NCBI RefSeq assembly: GCF_036186745.1
Contig: NZ_CP108086.1
Coordinates: 4,154,001-4,218,000 of the forward strand
Direction: 5' to 3'
Source: Microbispora hainanensis
GTDB taxonomy: Bacteria; Actinomycetota; Actinomycetes; Streptosporangiales; Streptosporangiaceae
DNA: 64,000 nucleotides
Position numbers and translations under genes: made by a program. The notes under the pieces were generated by a model that was not told the DNA's origin, ran no database searches, and worked only from the letters and a program-made list of their open reading frames with translations. This document shows positions 33,386 to 42,743 of this stretch, in pieces. Each line of letters opens with the position of its first letter. Within the stretch, counting starts at the first letter, position 1.

Positions 33386-34711
33386 TTACTTGAAGGCCTT
33401 GGCGGCGTCCGCCTCGAGCTTCTCCTGTGCGCCCTTCACGTCGGAGGGGTTGCGGAGGAAGTCCTGCAGGTCCTTCCACTCGCCCTTGCCGTCGGTGCCG
33501 CCGAAGGCGCTGGGGGCGAGGTCGGACATGTCATACCGCACCGACTCGCCAGCCGAGATGATCGTCTGGGCGAGCTGCTTGGTCAGCTCGTCGGGGTAGT
33601 TGTCGGGGGAGACGTTGCGGTTGGGGGACAGGTAGCCGGGCTGCTTGGCCCAGACCTCGCCGCCCTCCTTGGACGCGAGATACTCCACCAGCGCCTGCGC
33701 GCCCTTGTTGTCCTTCATCACGACCGCGACGTCACCGCCGAGGACGACCGGAGCGGTGTCGCCGGCCTTCGGGAACGGCATGATGTTGGCTTCCTCGCCG
33801 ACCTTGGCGCCCGACTGGCCGAGGGAGGCGGCGACGAAGTCGGCCTCGATGACCATCGCGGCCTTCTTCTGGGCGTACACCTGGGTGACGCAGGTCGGGA
33901 AGTCGGTCTGCAGCGCACCGGACGAGCCGCCGAGCATGAACTCCTTCTTGCCGAAGATCTGCGCCATCTTCTCAAGGGCGGTCGCGACCGTGGCGTCGGT
34001 CCACGGGATCTCGTGCTTGGCGAGCTTGTCGTAGTTCTCCGGGCCCGCGGTGGACAGGTAGACGTTCTCGAACAGGTCGGTCAGCGTCCAGCCGGAGGCG
34101 GCGCACAGCGCGAACGGCGGGACGCCGGAGTCGGACAGCGTCTGGGCGTTCTTGATCAGGTCGTCCCAGGTGGACGCGGGCTGCGCGCCGGCGTCGTCGA
34201 AGGCCGACTGGCGATACCAGACGAGCGACTTGTGCGCGGCCTTGACGAGCACGCCGTACACCTGGCCCTTGGCGGAGCCGAGCTCCTTCCAGTAGGGGGT
34301 GTAGTTCTGGTCGATCTGCGCCTGCACCTCGGGGGCCAGCGGCTTGAGCGCGTTCTCGTCGGCGTACTGCTGCACCAGGCCCGGCTGCGGCAGGATCGCG
34401 ACGTCCGGAGGGTTGCCGCCCTGGATGCGGGGGCCGAGGTAGGCGCCGGTGTCCTCACCGGTGGACGCGTAGGTGACCGTGGCGCCGGTCTTCTCCTCGA
34501 ACGCCTTGAGCACCTTCTCGAAGTTGGCCTGCTCGTCGCCGGTCCACTTGGCGGCGACCTCGACCTTCACACCCTCCAGGGGCTTGGCCGCGGCGCTGTC
34601 GGCGGCCGGGGCGCTGCCCGAGGCGGCGGGCTCGCTGCCGGAGTCGCTGCCGCACGCGGCCGCGGCGGCGAGAGCGAGGCACGCGACCATGATGGGGGGA
34701 AGTTTCCGCAT
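33386..34711 (-). CDS. Sugar-binding lipoprotein of the ABC importer (first)
   Basis: A 441-residue extracellular solute-binding protein of family 1. The signal peptide ends in a lipobox (LALAAAAACGSDS, Cys about 20), followed by a Ser/Gly/Ala linker. Motifs include FEEKTGATVTYASTGEDTG, GGNPPDVAILPQPGL and a C-terminal MSDLAPSAFGG. It would deliver an oligosaccharide to the permeases. ATG at 34711 follows GGAGG. It begins 2 nt before the stop of the second binding-protein gene, so both are one transcript. The ligand is unknown; trehalose or maltodextrin are guesses from the gene neighbourhood. Confidence 0.92.
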   Translation of the reverse strand: MRKLPPIMVACLALAAAAACGSDSGSEPAASGSAPAADSAAAKPLEGVKVEVAAKWTGDEQANFEKVLKAFEEKTGATVTYASTGEDTGAYLGPRIQGGNPPDVAILPQPGLVQQYADENALKPLAPEVQAQIDQNYTPYWKELGSAKGQVYGVLVKAAHKSLVWYRQSAFDDAGAQPASTWDDLIKNAQTLSDSGVPPFALCAASGWTLTDLFENVYLSTAGPENYDKLAKHEIPWTDATVATALEKMAQIFGKKEFMLGGSSGALQTDFPTCVTQVYAQKKAAMVIEADFVAASLGQSGAKVGEEANIMPFPKAGDTAPVVLGGDVAVVMKDNKGAQALVEYLASKEGGEVWAKQPGYLSPNRNVSPDNYPDELTKQLAQTIISAGESVRYDMSDLAPSAFGGTDGKGEWKDLQDFLRNPSDVKGAQEKLEADAAKAFK

Positions 34712-34713
34712 AT

Positions 34714-35976
34714 CTATCCTCCGAACTGGATGACCTCGCCGAGTCCCTGTTTCAGGTCGGCGACGGTCTCGTCTACGGGTTTTGCGAGGGTGAGCGCGCC
34801 GGAGACGGCGCTGGAGATCAGCAGGCTGATCTGGTTGTAGTCGGCGGTGACCGGCCTCGGCCGGGCCGAGACGATCGCCTCCTTGAGCGCGGGCAGATAG
34901 GGGAACCGCCTGATGAGCTCCGGGTCGTCGTACAGCTCCGCCCACACCGGCGGGAACGAGCCCTCGGTGAGCACGAGCCGCTCGTTGTCGAGGCCGGTGA
35001 AGTAGCGGATGAAGTCGAGCGCCGACTTCTGCCGCTTCGAGAAGGCGCTGATGGCGAGGTTGTAGCCGCCCAGTGAGCTCGACCCCGGCCCGTTCAGGCC
35101 GGGCAGCCGGGCCACCGAGAACTTCCCGGCCAGCTTCGAGTGGGCGGCCGGTCCGTACGCGTGGGGCCAGTTGCGGGCGAACAGCAGCCGCCCCTCCTGG
35201 AAGGCGAGCCGCGACTCCTCTTCCTTGTACGTCAGCGCCTCGCGGGGGATCCACCCCTCCTTGATTCCGCCGACGAGGAAGTCGAGCGCGGCTCGTGCGC
35301 TGCCGAGGTCCATCGTGACCTTGCGGGCGTCCGGGCTGAGGATCGACCCGCCCGCCGACTGGACGGCCTCGGCGAAGTTGACGGTCAGCCCCTCGTACGG
35401 CAGGAACTGCCCGGCATATCCACCGATGTGATACTTCGCGCTCAGGCGGGAGGCCTGGTCGCGCAGCTCCGCCCAGGTCTTGGGCGGCTTCAGGTGCTCC
35501 TTTTTCAGGATGTCGGACCGGTAGTAGAGCAGGCCGGCGTTGCTGGTGTAGGGCGCGGCCCACAGCCTGTCCCGGTAGATGGCGGTGTCGGCGACGCCCT
35601 TGAGCAGCTTGTCCAGGGGGAACAGGCTGCGGTCGAGCGGTACGATCCAGCCGGCGTCGGCGAACTCCGCCGTCCACATCACGTCGAGCGCGAGCACGTC
35701 GTAGACGTCGTTGTGCGCCTGCAGGTTGGCCACCATCTGTGCGCGCTGCTCGTCGGCCGCCTCGGGCAGTTCGAGCAGCGACACCGGCTCGTCCGGGTGC
35801 GTCTGGTTCCACCGGTCCAGCAGCGGGCGGAGGTAGGCGGTGGTGTCCCTGCCGATCGCCAGTGTGATCGGCCCGGTGCCGTCGCTGCCCACCGTCGACT
35901 GGGCGCCGGTGTCGGCGAGCCCTGCGCAGCCGGCCGCCAGGAAGACGGCCAGGGCGGCGAGAGCTCGGCGAACCAT
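34714..35976 (-). CDS. Sugar-binding lipoprotein of the ABC importer (second)
   Basis: A 420-residue solute-binding lipoprotein, only distantly like its neighbour. Lipobox FLAAGCAGL marks the lipidated Cys. Sequence features such as TIAIGRD-like GPITLAIGRDTTAYLRPLLD, NAGLLYYRSDILKKEHLKPP, GYAGQFLPYEGL and NISAFSKRQKSALDFIRYF belong to the trehalose/maltose-type family of binding proteins (ThuE-like). ATG at 35976 follows GGAGG; a longer frame to 36057 crosses the promoter. It is the first gene of the operon. Two binding proteins for one permease pair could widen the range of ligands. Confidence 0.9.
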   Translation of the reverse strand: MVRRALAALAVFLAAGCAGLADTGAQSTVGSDGTGPITLAIGRDTTAYLRPLLDRWNQTHPDEPVSLLELPEAADEQRAQMVANLQAHNDVYDVLALDVMWTAEFADAGWIVPLDRSLFPLDKLLKGVADTAIYRDRLWAAPYTSNAGLLYYRSDILKKEHLKPPKTWAELRDQASRLSAKYHIGGYAGQFLPYEGLTVNFAEAVQSAGGSILSPDARKVTMDLGSARAALDFLVGGIKEGWIPREALTYKEEESRLAFQEGRLLFARNWPHAYGPAAHSKLAGKFSVARLPGLNGPGSSSLGGYNLAISAFSKRQKSALDFIRYFTGLDNERLVLTEGSFPPVWAELYDDPELIRRFPYLPALKEAIVSARPRPVTADYNQISLLISSAVSGALTLAKPVDETVADLKQGLGEVIQFGG

Positions 35977-36022
35977 GTGGCCTCCGTATGAAAAGCCGGT
36001 TACATACGTGTTAGGTAAGTGC

Positions 36023-36057
36023 ATGCATGTTATGCATAGCGATAATGTGAGCGTCAA
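36023..36057 (-). promoter_or_regulatory. Promoter of the sugar ABC operon with ATGCAT operator
   Basis: On the minus strand TTGACG (36052-36057) and TAACAT (36027-36032) form a -35/-10 pair spaced 19 nt. The -10 lies inside the symmetric element ATGCAT-GTT-ATGCAT (36023-36037, plus strand). A regulator bound there would block the operon; the divergent PadR gene starts 56 nt away and is the obvious candidate. Confidence 0.55.
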
Positions 36058-36112
36058 CGGATGAGCTCGTAACGCTCCGATAACTGCTCGATACGGCTGG
36101 GGGGGTGGGCGC

Positions 36113-36619
36113 GTGCGGCAGTCGCTGCTGGCGCTCCTTGCGAAGGAACCTGCCCACGGATACGAGCTGAAACAGGCGCTCGAAACGATCTTCGGAGGCG
36201 CCTACCCGTCGCCCAACATCGGCCAGATCTACGTGACCCTGGGCCGGCTGGAGAAGGACGGGCATGTCCGGTCGGTCGACGTCGAGCAGGCCAACCGGCC
36301 GAACAAGAAGGTCTACTACATCACCGCCAGCGGCAGGGAAGCACTGGAGAACTGGGTCGAGGAGCCCACCGAGGGCCCCCGGGTGCGTGACGAGTTCTTC
36401 ATGAAGCTCGTGCTGGCTCCCATGACCGGGCTCTCCGACCGCATGGCGTTGGTGAACCGGCAGCGACGGCACTACCTTTCGCTCATGCGAGATCTCCGCG
36501 AGCTGGCCGAGCGCACCGATCCGGCCAACCGCGTCGCGCTGCTGCTCATCGAGGGAGCCATGCTCCACCTGCAGGCCGACCTCGACTGGCTCGAACGCTG
36601 CCAGGAGGAACTGCCATGA
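36113..36619 (+). CDS. PadR-family transcriptional regulator
   Basis: A 168-residue PadR regulator. The winged helix (about 1-85) starts RQSLLALLAKEPAHGYELKQALE and includes IGQIYVTLGRLEKDGHV and the wing KKVYYITASGREALENWV. The C-terminal helical half (Vir-type, 100-165) mediates dimerisation. GTG at 36113 follows a G-rich site. Its stop overlaps the start of a tiny ORF (ATGA), which leads through another to an ABC exporter, so it likely controls that exporter in response to a small hydrophobic compound. Confidence 0.93.
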   Translation: MRQSLLALLAKEPAHGYELKQALETIFGGAYPSPNIGQIYVTLGRLEKDGHVRSVDVEQANRPNKKVYYITASGREALENWVEEPTEGPRVRDEFFMKLVLAPMTGLSDRMALVNRQRRHYLSLMRDLRELAERTDPANRVALLLIEGAMLHLQADLDWLERCQEELP

Positions 36620-36699
36620 GCGAGCGGAGCGAGCGAATCGATAGGCACAGGGCGTTTCGCGAATGCGACCCCGAGCCGTCAGGCGAGGGGGCGGCATGA
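36616..36699 (+). CDS. Tiny ORF 1 (27 residues) coupling padR to the exporter
   Basis: ATG at 36616 overlaps the padR stop and encodes MSERSERIDRHRAFRECDPE plus seven more residues. Its stop overlaps the next tiny ORF. The DNA begins ATGAGCGAGCGGAGCGAGCG, a motif also seen at 36696 and 47931. It may be a spacer repeat that carries its own reading frame to preserve translational coupling. Confidence 0.45.
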   Translation: MSERSERIDRHRAFRECDPEPSGEGAA

Positions 36700-36770
36700 G
36701 CGAGCGAACCGACAGGCGCAGCGCCCTGGACTTATGTGGCCCCAAGCCGCACGGCGAGGAGGCGGAATGA
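36696..36770 (+). CDS. Tiny ORF 2 (24 residues), related to tiny ORF 1
   Basis: ATG at 36696 overlaps the stop of tiny ORF 1. It encodes MSERTDRRSALDLCGPKPHG plus EEAE and ends in TGA that overlaps the ATPase start. It shares the MSER..DR.. opening and the acidic end with ORF 1, so the two are tandem diverged copies of one element of about 80 bp. The internal GGCGAGGAGGCGG is the ATPase's ribosome site. Confidence 0.45.
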   Translation: MSERTDRRSALDLCGPKPHGEEAE

Positions 36771-37516
36771 GTGCCGAGGCGCCCGTCGTACGGGCCGTCA
36801 ACCTGGTGAAGATCTACCAGACCGGCGGGCTGCCGGTGCACGCCGTACGCGGGGTCGATCTGACCGTCGAGGCGGGAGAGTTCGTCGCGGTCATGGGCCC
36901 GTCCGGGTCGGGCAAGTCCACCTTGATCCATATGATCGGCGGCCTGGACACGAGAACGAGCGGCGAGATCTGGCTGGACGGCAGCCGGGCCGACACGCTC
37001 TCCGAGAGCGGGTGGGCGGTGCTGCGCCGGCAGAAGATCGGCTTCGTCTTCCAGTTCTTCAACCTGGTCGCGAACATGACCGTGGCCGACAACGTCGAGC
37101 TGCCCGCGCTGCTGGGCGGCGTCTCGCCCCGGCAGGCCAGGGAACGGCGCGAGTATCTCCTGGGCGAGCTCGGCCTGGCCGACCGCGCCGGGGCGTCGCC
37201 GGCGCAGCTCAGCGGTGGCGAGCAGCAGCGGGTCGCGCTGGCCCGCGCGCTCGCGAACCAGCCCCGGCTGCTGCTGGCCGACGAGCCGACCGGCAACCTC
37301 GACAGCCGCAACACCCGCGACGTGCTGCGCCTGCTCGGCCAGGTGCACGGGCAGGGCCAGACGATCGTGCTGGTCACCCATGACGCGCGGGTGGCGAGCA
37401 TGGCCGACCGCGTCGTCAGCCTGCTGGACGGCCAGATCGTCGACGACGGCGCGATCCCGAAGTCGCGCCGGCGCCCTCTGGGAGCGGCCGGCGACGTCGT
37501 GGAGCTGCGCAGTTGA
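36767..37516 (+). CDS. ABC transporter ATPase (MacB/LolD type)
   Basis: A 249-residue ATPase of a MacB/LolD-like exporter. Walker A GPSGSGKST (44-52), Q-loop FVFQFFNLVANMTV, signature LSGGEQQRVALARAL, Walker B LLLADEPTGNLDS and H-loop LVTHDARVA are complete. ATG at 36767 overlaps the upstream tiny ORF. It would power the large FtsX-type permease encoded 85 nt downstream. Such pairs export peptides, antibiotics or lipoproteins, or act in cell-envelope stress; substrate unknown. Confidence 0.95.
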   Translation: MSAEAPVVRAVNLVKIYQTGGLPVHAVRGVDLTVEAGEFVAVMGPSGSGKSTLIHMIGGLDTRTSGEIWLDGSRADTLSESGWAVLRRQKIGFVFQFFNLVANMTVADNVELPALLGGVSPRQARERREYLLGELGLADRAGASPAQLSGGEQQRVALARALANQPRLLLADEPTGNLDSRNTRDVLRLLGQVHGQGQTIVLVTHDARVASMADRVVSLLDGQIVDDGAIPKSRRRPLGAAGDVVELRS

Positions 37517-37601
37517 ATCCGTCCCGCCGCCATGCCTTCCCGGTGACCCCTCCGCAGAGCCCGAAGAGCCGGCAGTGCCCGGCTCGGCGCGAGGGGGCCG
37601 C

Positions 37602-39875
37602 GTGATCACGACGAGGACCGCGGAGCTGCGCTGGATCCGCGCGGACCTGCGGGCGCGCCGGGGCCAGGCGGCGCTCACGGTCCTCGCGGTGGCGGGGATC
37701 GTCACCGCGCTGATCATCGCCGCCACGCTGCTCGAGGACGGCACCAATCCCTGGCGCGGCCTGTTCCAGCGCAGCAACAGCGCGCACATCTGGATCCACA
37801 GCAAGGACGTGCCCGACGTGTCAGCGCTGCGCCAGTTGAAGGGCGTGACCGACATCGCCGGGCCCTACCGCAGCGCGCCCGCCACGCTGGTCGCGCATGG
37901 CCGCCGGGTGCCGATCACCTTGCAGGAGACGCCGGCGGCCTTCCCCGCCGTGGCCCGCCCGCTCCTGCGCGAGGGCCGCTGGCTCGACGTACGCACCCCG
38001 AACGCCGTGGTCGTCGAGCGGTCGTTCGCCCGCGCTCTCGGCCTGCGGCCGGGCAGCCCGTTCACCGTCACCGGACTGAACGGTGCGACCCACAATCTGA
38101 CCGTCGCCGGGCTGGCGGAAAGCGGCGACCAGGGGTTCTATCCGGAGTGGACCCCGGGCCTGGCCTGGACGCTCGCGCAGACGCTGAACGTGGTCGAGCC
38201 CGCCCCCGGCCGCACCGAGACCGTGACCGGGCTCCGCCTCGCCGACCCCGCCACCACCGATCTCGTCGTCCAGCGGGCCGTCTTCACGATGCGCAACCAG
38301 GTGCAGCGGGTGACGACCTGGCGCGAGGTGCGGGCCTCCATGGAGCTCGACAACCGGCTGCTCGGCCTGCTGCTCGCGCTGTTCGGCGTCGCGGGCCTGG
38401 TCGCCGCCGCGCTGGCGCTCGCCAACGCCGCCGGAGGCCGGGTGCTGATGCAGTTGCGCGACATCGCCACGCTCAAGTCGCTCGGGTTCACTCGCGGCCA
38501 GGTGGTGCGGATGCTCGTCATCGAGCACGGCACGCTCGGCTTGCTCGGCATCGCCGCCGGTGCGCTCGTCGCCCGGCTGATCACGACGTACGCCATGGGG
38601 GAGTCGGTCGTCGTCCCGTTGTCGGCCGGACCGCTGTCCGCGATCCTCGTGGGGACGTCGCTGACGGTGCTGGCCGCGGTGCTGATCCCGGCCTGGCGCG
38701 GCGGGCGCACCCCGCCGATCCCGGCCGCCCCGGCGGCGCCGCCGCGCGGGCACCTGTCGCGGCTGGCCCGGGTCGCCCTGCTCGTACGGCTGCCGCCCGC
38801 GCTCGTCCTCGGCGCGAGGGACGCCTTCACCCGCAGGACGCCCGCCGCGCTCACGCTGTGCGGCATCGCCATCCCGATGATGATGATCACGATCGGGCTC
38901 GGTTGCTGGACGACCCTGGACGACTTCATCCGCCACCCGGAGAGCGTGGGCCAGGCGGCGGCCCTGACCGTACGGCCGGCCGAGCTGACCGCCGAGGAGG
39001 CGCGCCAGCGCGCGATGGCCGACCCGGACGTGGTCGCGGCCTATCCGGGCGCCGAGCTCGACGCGCTCGTCCCCTGGCAGACCAGGACCGTGCGGACCAG
39101 GGCGCTCGGCCTGTCCTCCGACCCCTACCCCTTCCCCGTCGTCGAGGGCCGGATGTTCGCCGACCGGGGCGAGGCGGTCGCCGGGCAGGGCCTGCTCGAC
39201 CTCCTCGGCGTGCAGATCGGCGACCGGGTCCGCGTGACGATCGGCGGCACGCCGCTCATCGTCCGGATCGTGGGCCGCGTTGTCGAGCCGGAGCAGGACG
39301 GCGAGGTGCTGTCGCTGGGGTTGGACAGCCTGGCGGCCAAGGACGCGGAGCCGCCCCAGTTCTACGCACTCGTGCTGCGACCCGGCGCCGACGCGGCCCA
39401 GGTGAGGGCACGCCTGCAGGGGCAGGGGCTTGAGGTGGCCCAGGCCGTGAACCCGGCCGACCGGCTCGCGGTCATCCGGGTGATCATCATCGCGCTGGTC
39501 GCCGTGCTGGCCCTGATCGGGCTGGCCAGCCTGTTGACGGCGAGCGCGCTCGGGCTGCGCGACCACGTCCTCGACCTGGCCGTGCTCAAGGCGATGGGGC
39601 TGACCCCACGCCAGGTGATGGCCACGCTGGTGACCGCCACCGGCCTGCCCGCGGCGGTGGGGGTCGTGCTGGGGGCCGCGGCTGGGGCGTTCTGGTCACG
39701 GTGGCTGATCGACCTGGAGGGCCGCGGCAGCGGCGTCGGCGCCGGCATCGGCCGCGCCCCCACGCCCGGCATGCTCGCGGCCGCCCTGCTCATCGCGATC
39801 GGCGCGGCGTTGCTGGTGGCGCTGATCCCCGCCAGGCGGGCGGCGCGGGCGCAGGTGCCCGTCACCGCCCGCTGA
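37602..39875 (+). CDS. ABC transporter permease with two FtsX domains
   Basis: A 757-residue membrane protein partner of the ATPase. An N-terminal helix (about 22-45, LTVLAVAGIVTALIIAATLL) is followed by a large extracellular MacB-type domain to about 245. The first FtsX block is LLGLLLALFGVAGLVAAALAL with further helices (MLVIEHGTLGLLGIAAGALVA). A second extracellular domain lies about 440-610, and a second FtsX block (LAVIRVIIIALVAVLALIGL to about 745) ends it. Thus it is a fused pair of half-permeases, about 8-10 helices in all. GTG at 37602 follows GAGGGGG. Confidence 0.93.
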   Translation: MITTRTAELRWIRADLRARRGQAALTVLAVAGIVTALIIAATLLEDGTNPWRGLFQRSNSAHIWIHSKDVPDVSALRQLKGVTDIAGPYRSAPATLVAHGRRVPITLQETPAAFPAVARPLLREGRWLDVRTPNAVVVERSFARALGLRPGSPFTVTGLNGATHNLTVAGLAESGDQGFYPEWTPGLAWTLAQTLNVVEPAPGRTETVTGLRLADPATTDLVVQRAVFTMRNQVQRVTTWREVRASMELDNRLLGLLLALFGVAGLVAAALALANAAGGRVLMQLRDIATLKSLGFTRGQVVRMLVIEHGTLGLLGIAAGALVARLITTYAMGESVVVPLSAGPLSAILVGTSLTVLAAVLIPAWRGGRTPPIPAAPAAPPRGHLSRLARVALLVRLPPALVLGARDAFTRRTPAALTLCGIAIPMMMITIGLGCWTTLDDFIRHPESVGQAAALTVRPAELTAEEARQRAMADPDVVAAYPGAELDALVPWQTRTVRTRALGLSSDPYPFPVVEGRMFADRGEAVAGQGLLDLLGVQIGDRVRVTIGGTPLIVRIVGRVVEPEQDGEVLSLGLDSLAAKDAEPPQFYALVLRPGADAAQVRARLQGQGLEVAQAVNPADRLAVIRVIIIALVAVLALIGLASLLTASALGLRDHVLDLAVLKAMGLTPRQVMATLVTATGLPAAVGVVLGAAAGAFWSRWLIDLEGRGSGVGAGIGRAPTPGMLAAALLIAIGAALLVALIPARRAARAQVPVTAR

Positions 39876-39877
39876 AG

Positions 39878-39910
39878 GACCGGCGAACTCGCCCCGGACG
39901 TCCGCCGGTC
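39878..39910 (+). terminator. Hairpin after the FtsX permease
   Basis: GACCGGCG (39878-39885) and CGCCGGTC (39903-39910) pair 8 bp around a 17-nt loop, followed by TTCCCC. Plausible weak terminator of the padR-exporter transcript. Confidence 0.5.
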
Positions 39911-40044
39911 TTCCCCGCCCCCCCCGGCTGCCCGGCCATTCCTGATGACGCCGCGCACCGCTGCTGAAACGCCGTTCAGCCGCTCCCGAAAGGCCACTCG
40001 ATCCCGCCTCGGAACGTCGCTCGGTCCTCTTGAGGACGCGCCGG

Positions 40045-40626
40045 TCAGTCTCTCCTGAACACGCCGCAGGCGATCCGGCCGCCCGAGTCGCCGGCCTTGA
40101 GTGTCTCGGCGTCGGGCCCTGAACGGCTGTAGCGGCCGGGGATGTTCGCGTGGTTGTCCGGTTTGGCATGGATGATGATCGAGCTGCCGTCGCCGCTCAG
40201 CAGGTCCTCCACCGTGAACCGGTCGGTGACGTACGAGGCCTGCCCGACGCCGTCGCCGCGGACCAGGAGATCGGGCAGGTCACCCGCGTGCCCGGGATGG
40301 GAGCCCGAGCCGAGATGCGAGCCCGCGCTGGAGAAGGGGCTGCCGGTCGCCGGGTCCTTCGCGTTCGGGTCGCAGACGGCCTTGTCGTGGATGTGCATGC
40401 CGTGGAACCCGGGCGGCAGGGCCGTGACCCTGATCTTCACCTCGGTCCCGCCGTTCTCGTCGTTCTCCACCTGGACCGTCCCGACGTTCTGCCCCTGCGC
40501 GTTCGTGAGAGTCGCGGTGGCGTCGACGTCGCGCGGCACCATCGGCGCCTGTGCCGTGGCGGCCCCGGAGACGGCCGCGCCCGCGACCACCGCGGCGGCC
40601 AAGGACAGGTAGGTGTGCCGGAGCAT
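40045..40626 (-). CDS. Cu/Zn superoxide dismutase, secreted
   Basis: A 193-residue SodC-type protein. The signal peptide is about 1-26 (LSLAAAVVAGAAVSGAATAQA). Copper and zinc ligands are visible: GMHIHDK, then SHLGSGSHPGHAGDLPDLLV (His and Asp), and later SIIIHAKPDNH; GGRIACGVF keeps the active-site Arg and one of the disulphide cysteines, the other being in KAVCDPN. It would remove superoxide outside the membrane. ATG at 40626 follows GAGGGGGAG. It lies alone between two terminators. Confidence 0.95.
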   Translation of the reverse strand: MLRHTYLSLAAAVVAGAAVSGAATAQAPMVPRDVDATATLTNAQGQNVGTVQVENDENGGTEVKIRVTALPPGFHGMHIHDKAVCDPNAKDPATGSPFSSAGSHLGSGSHPGHAGDLPDLLVRGDGVGQASYVTDRFTVEDLLSGDGSSIIIHAKPDNHANIPGRYSRSGPDAETLKAGDSGGRIACGVFRRD

Positions 40627-40737
40627 GAGGCTCCCCCTCTCGCCGATGCGAGAAATCCGCCCGTTCACGTCACGGTAGGCACATCGGGCGAAAGGGGTGG
40701 GCCAAGGCGGCGTCAAGTCTGCCGTGAACACGACGAC

Positions 40738-40775
40738 GCCCCGTCCAAGGCCCGTGGAAGGGCCCGGGACGGGGC
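40738..40775. terminator. Bipartite hairpin after treS
   Basis: Outer arms GCCCCGTCC and GGACGGGGC (40738-40746, 40767-40775) and inner arms GGCCC and GGGCC pair into a long stem, 20 nt past the treS stop on the minus strand. Plus-strand reading is followed by TCTTTG. Probable treS terminator. Confidence 0.75.
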
Positions 40776-40795
40776 TCTTTGCCACGCCGGCCGGA

Positions 40796-42526
<1,731 letters not shown>

Positions 42527-42743
42527 CTGGTTCTCGCTTGAGGAAGGAGGAGCGTGTTGTCAGGTCACACCCGAGCTTTTGAAGCTCTCGCCATGATGTT
42601 TGGCTCTATTTGACCAAAACTACCACCAGAAGTGGTCTGACCGAAAAGGCTGACGCCGGTTTGACATGCAGTTTTTACCTGTTTCCAGGTGATCACGCAG
42701 AGCTACCGCACAGCCGCGCTCCACAACTGTGCGGACTGCCGGC

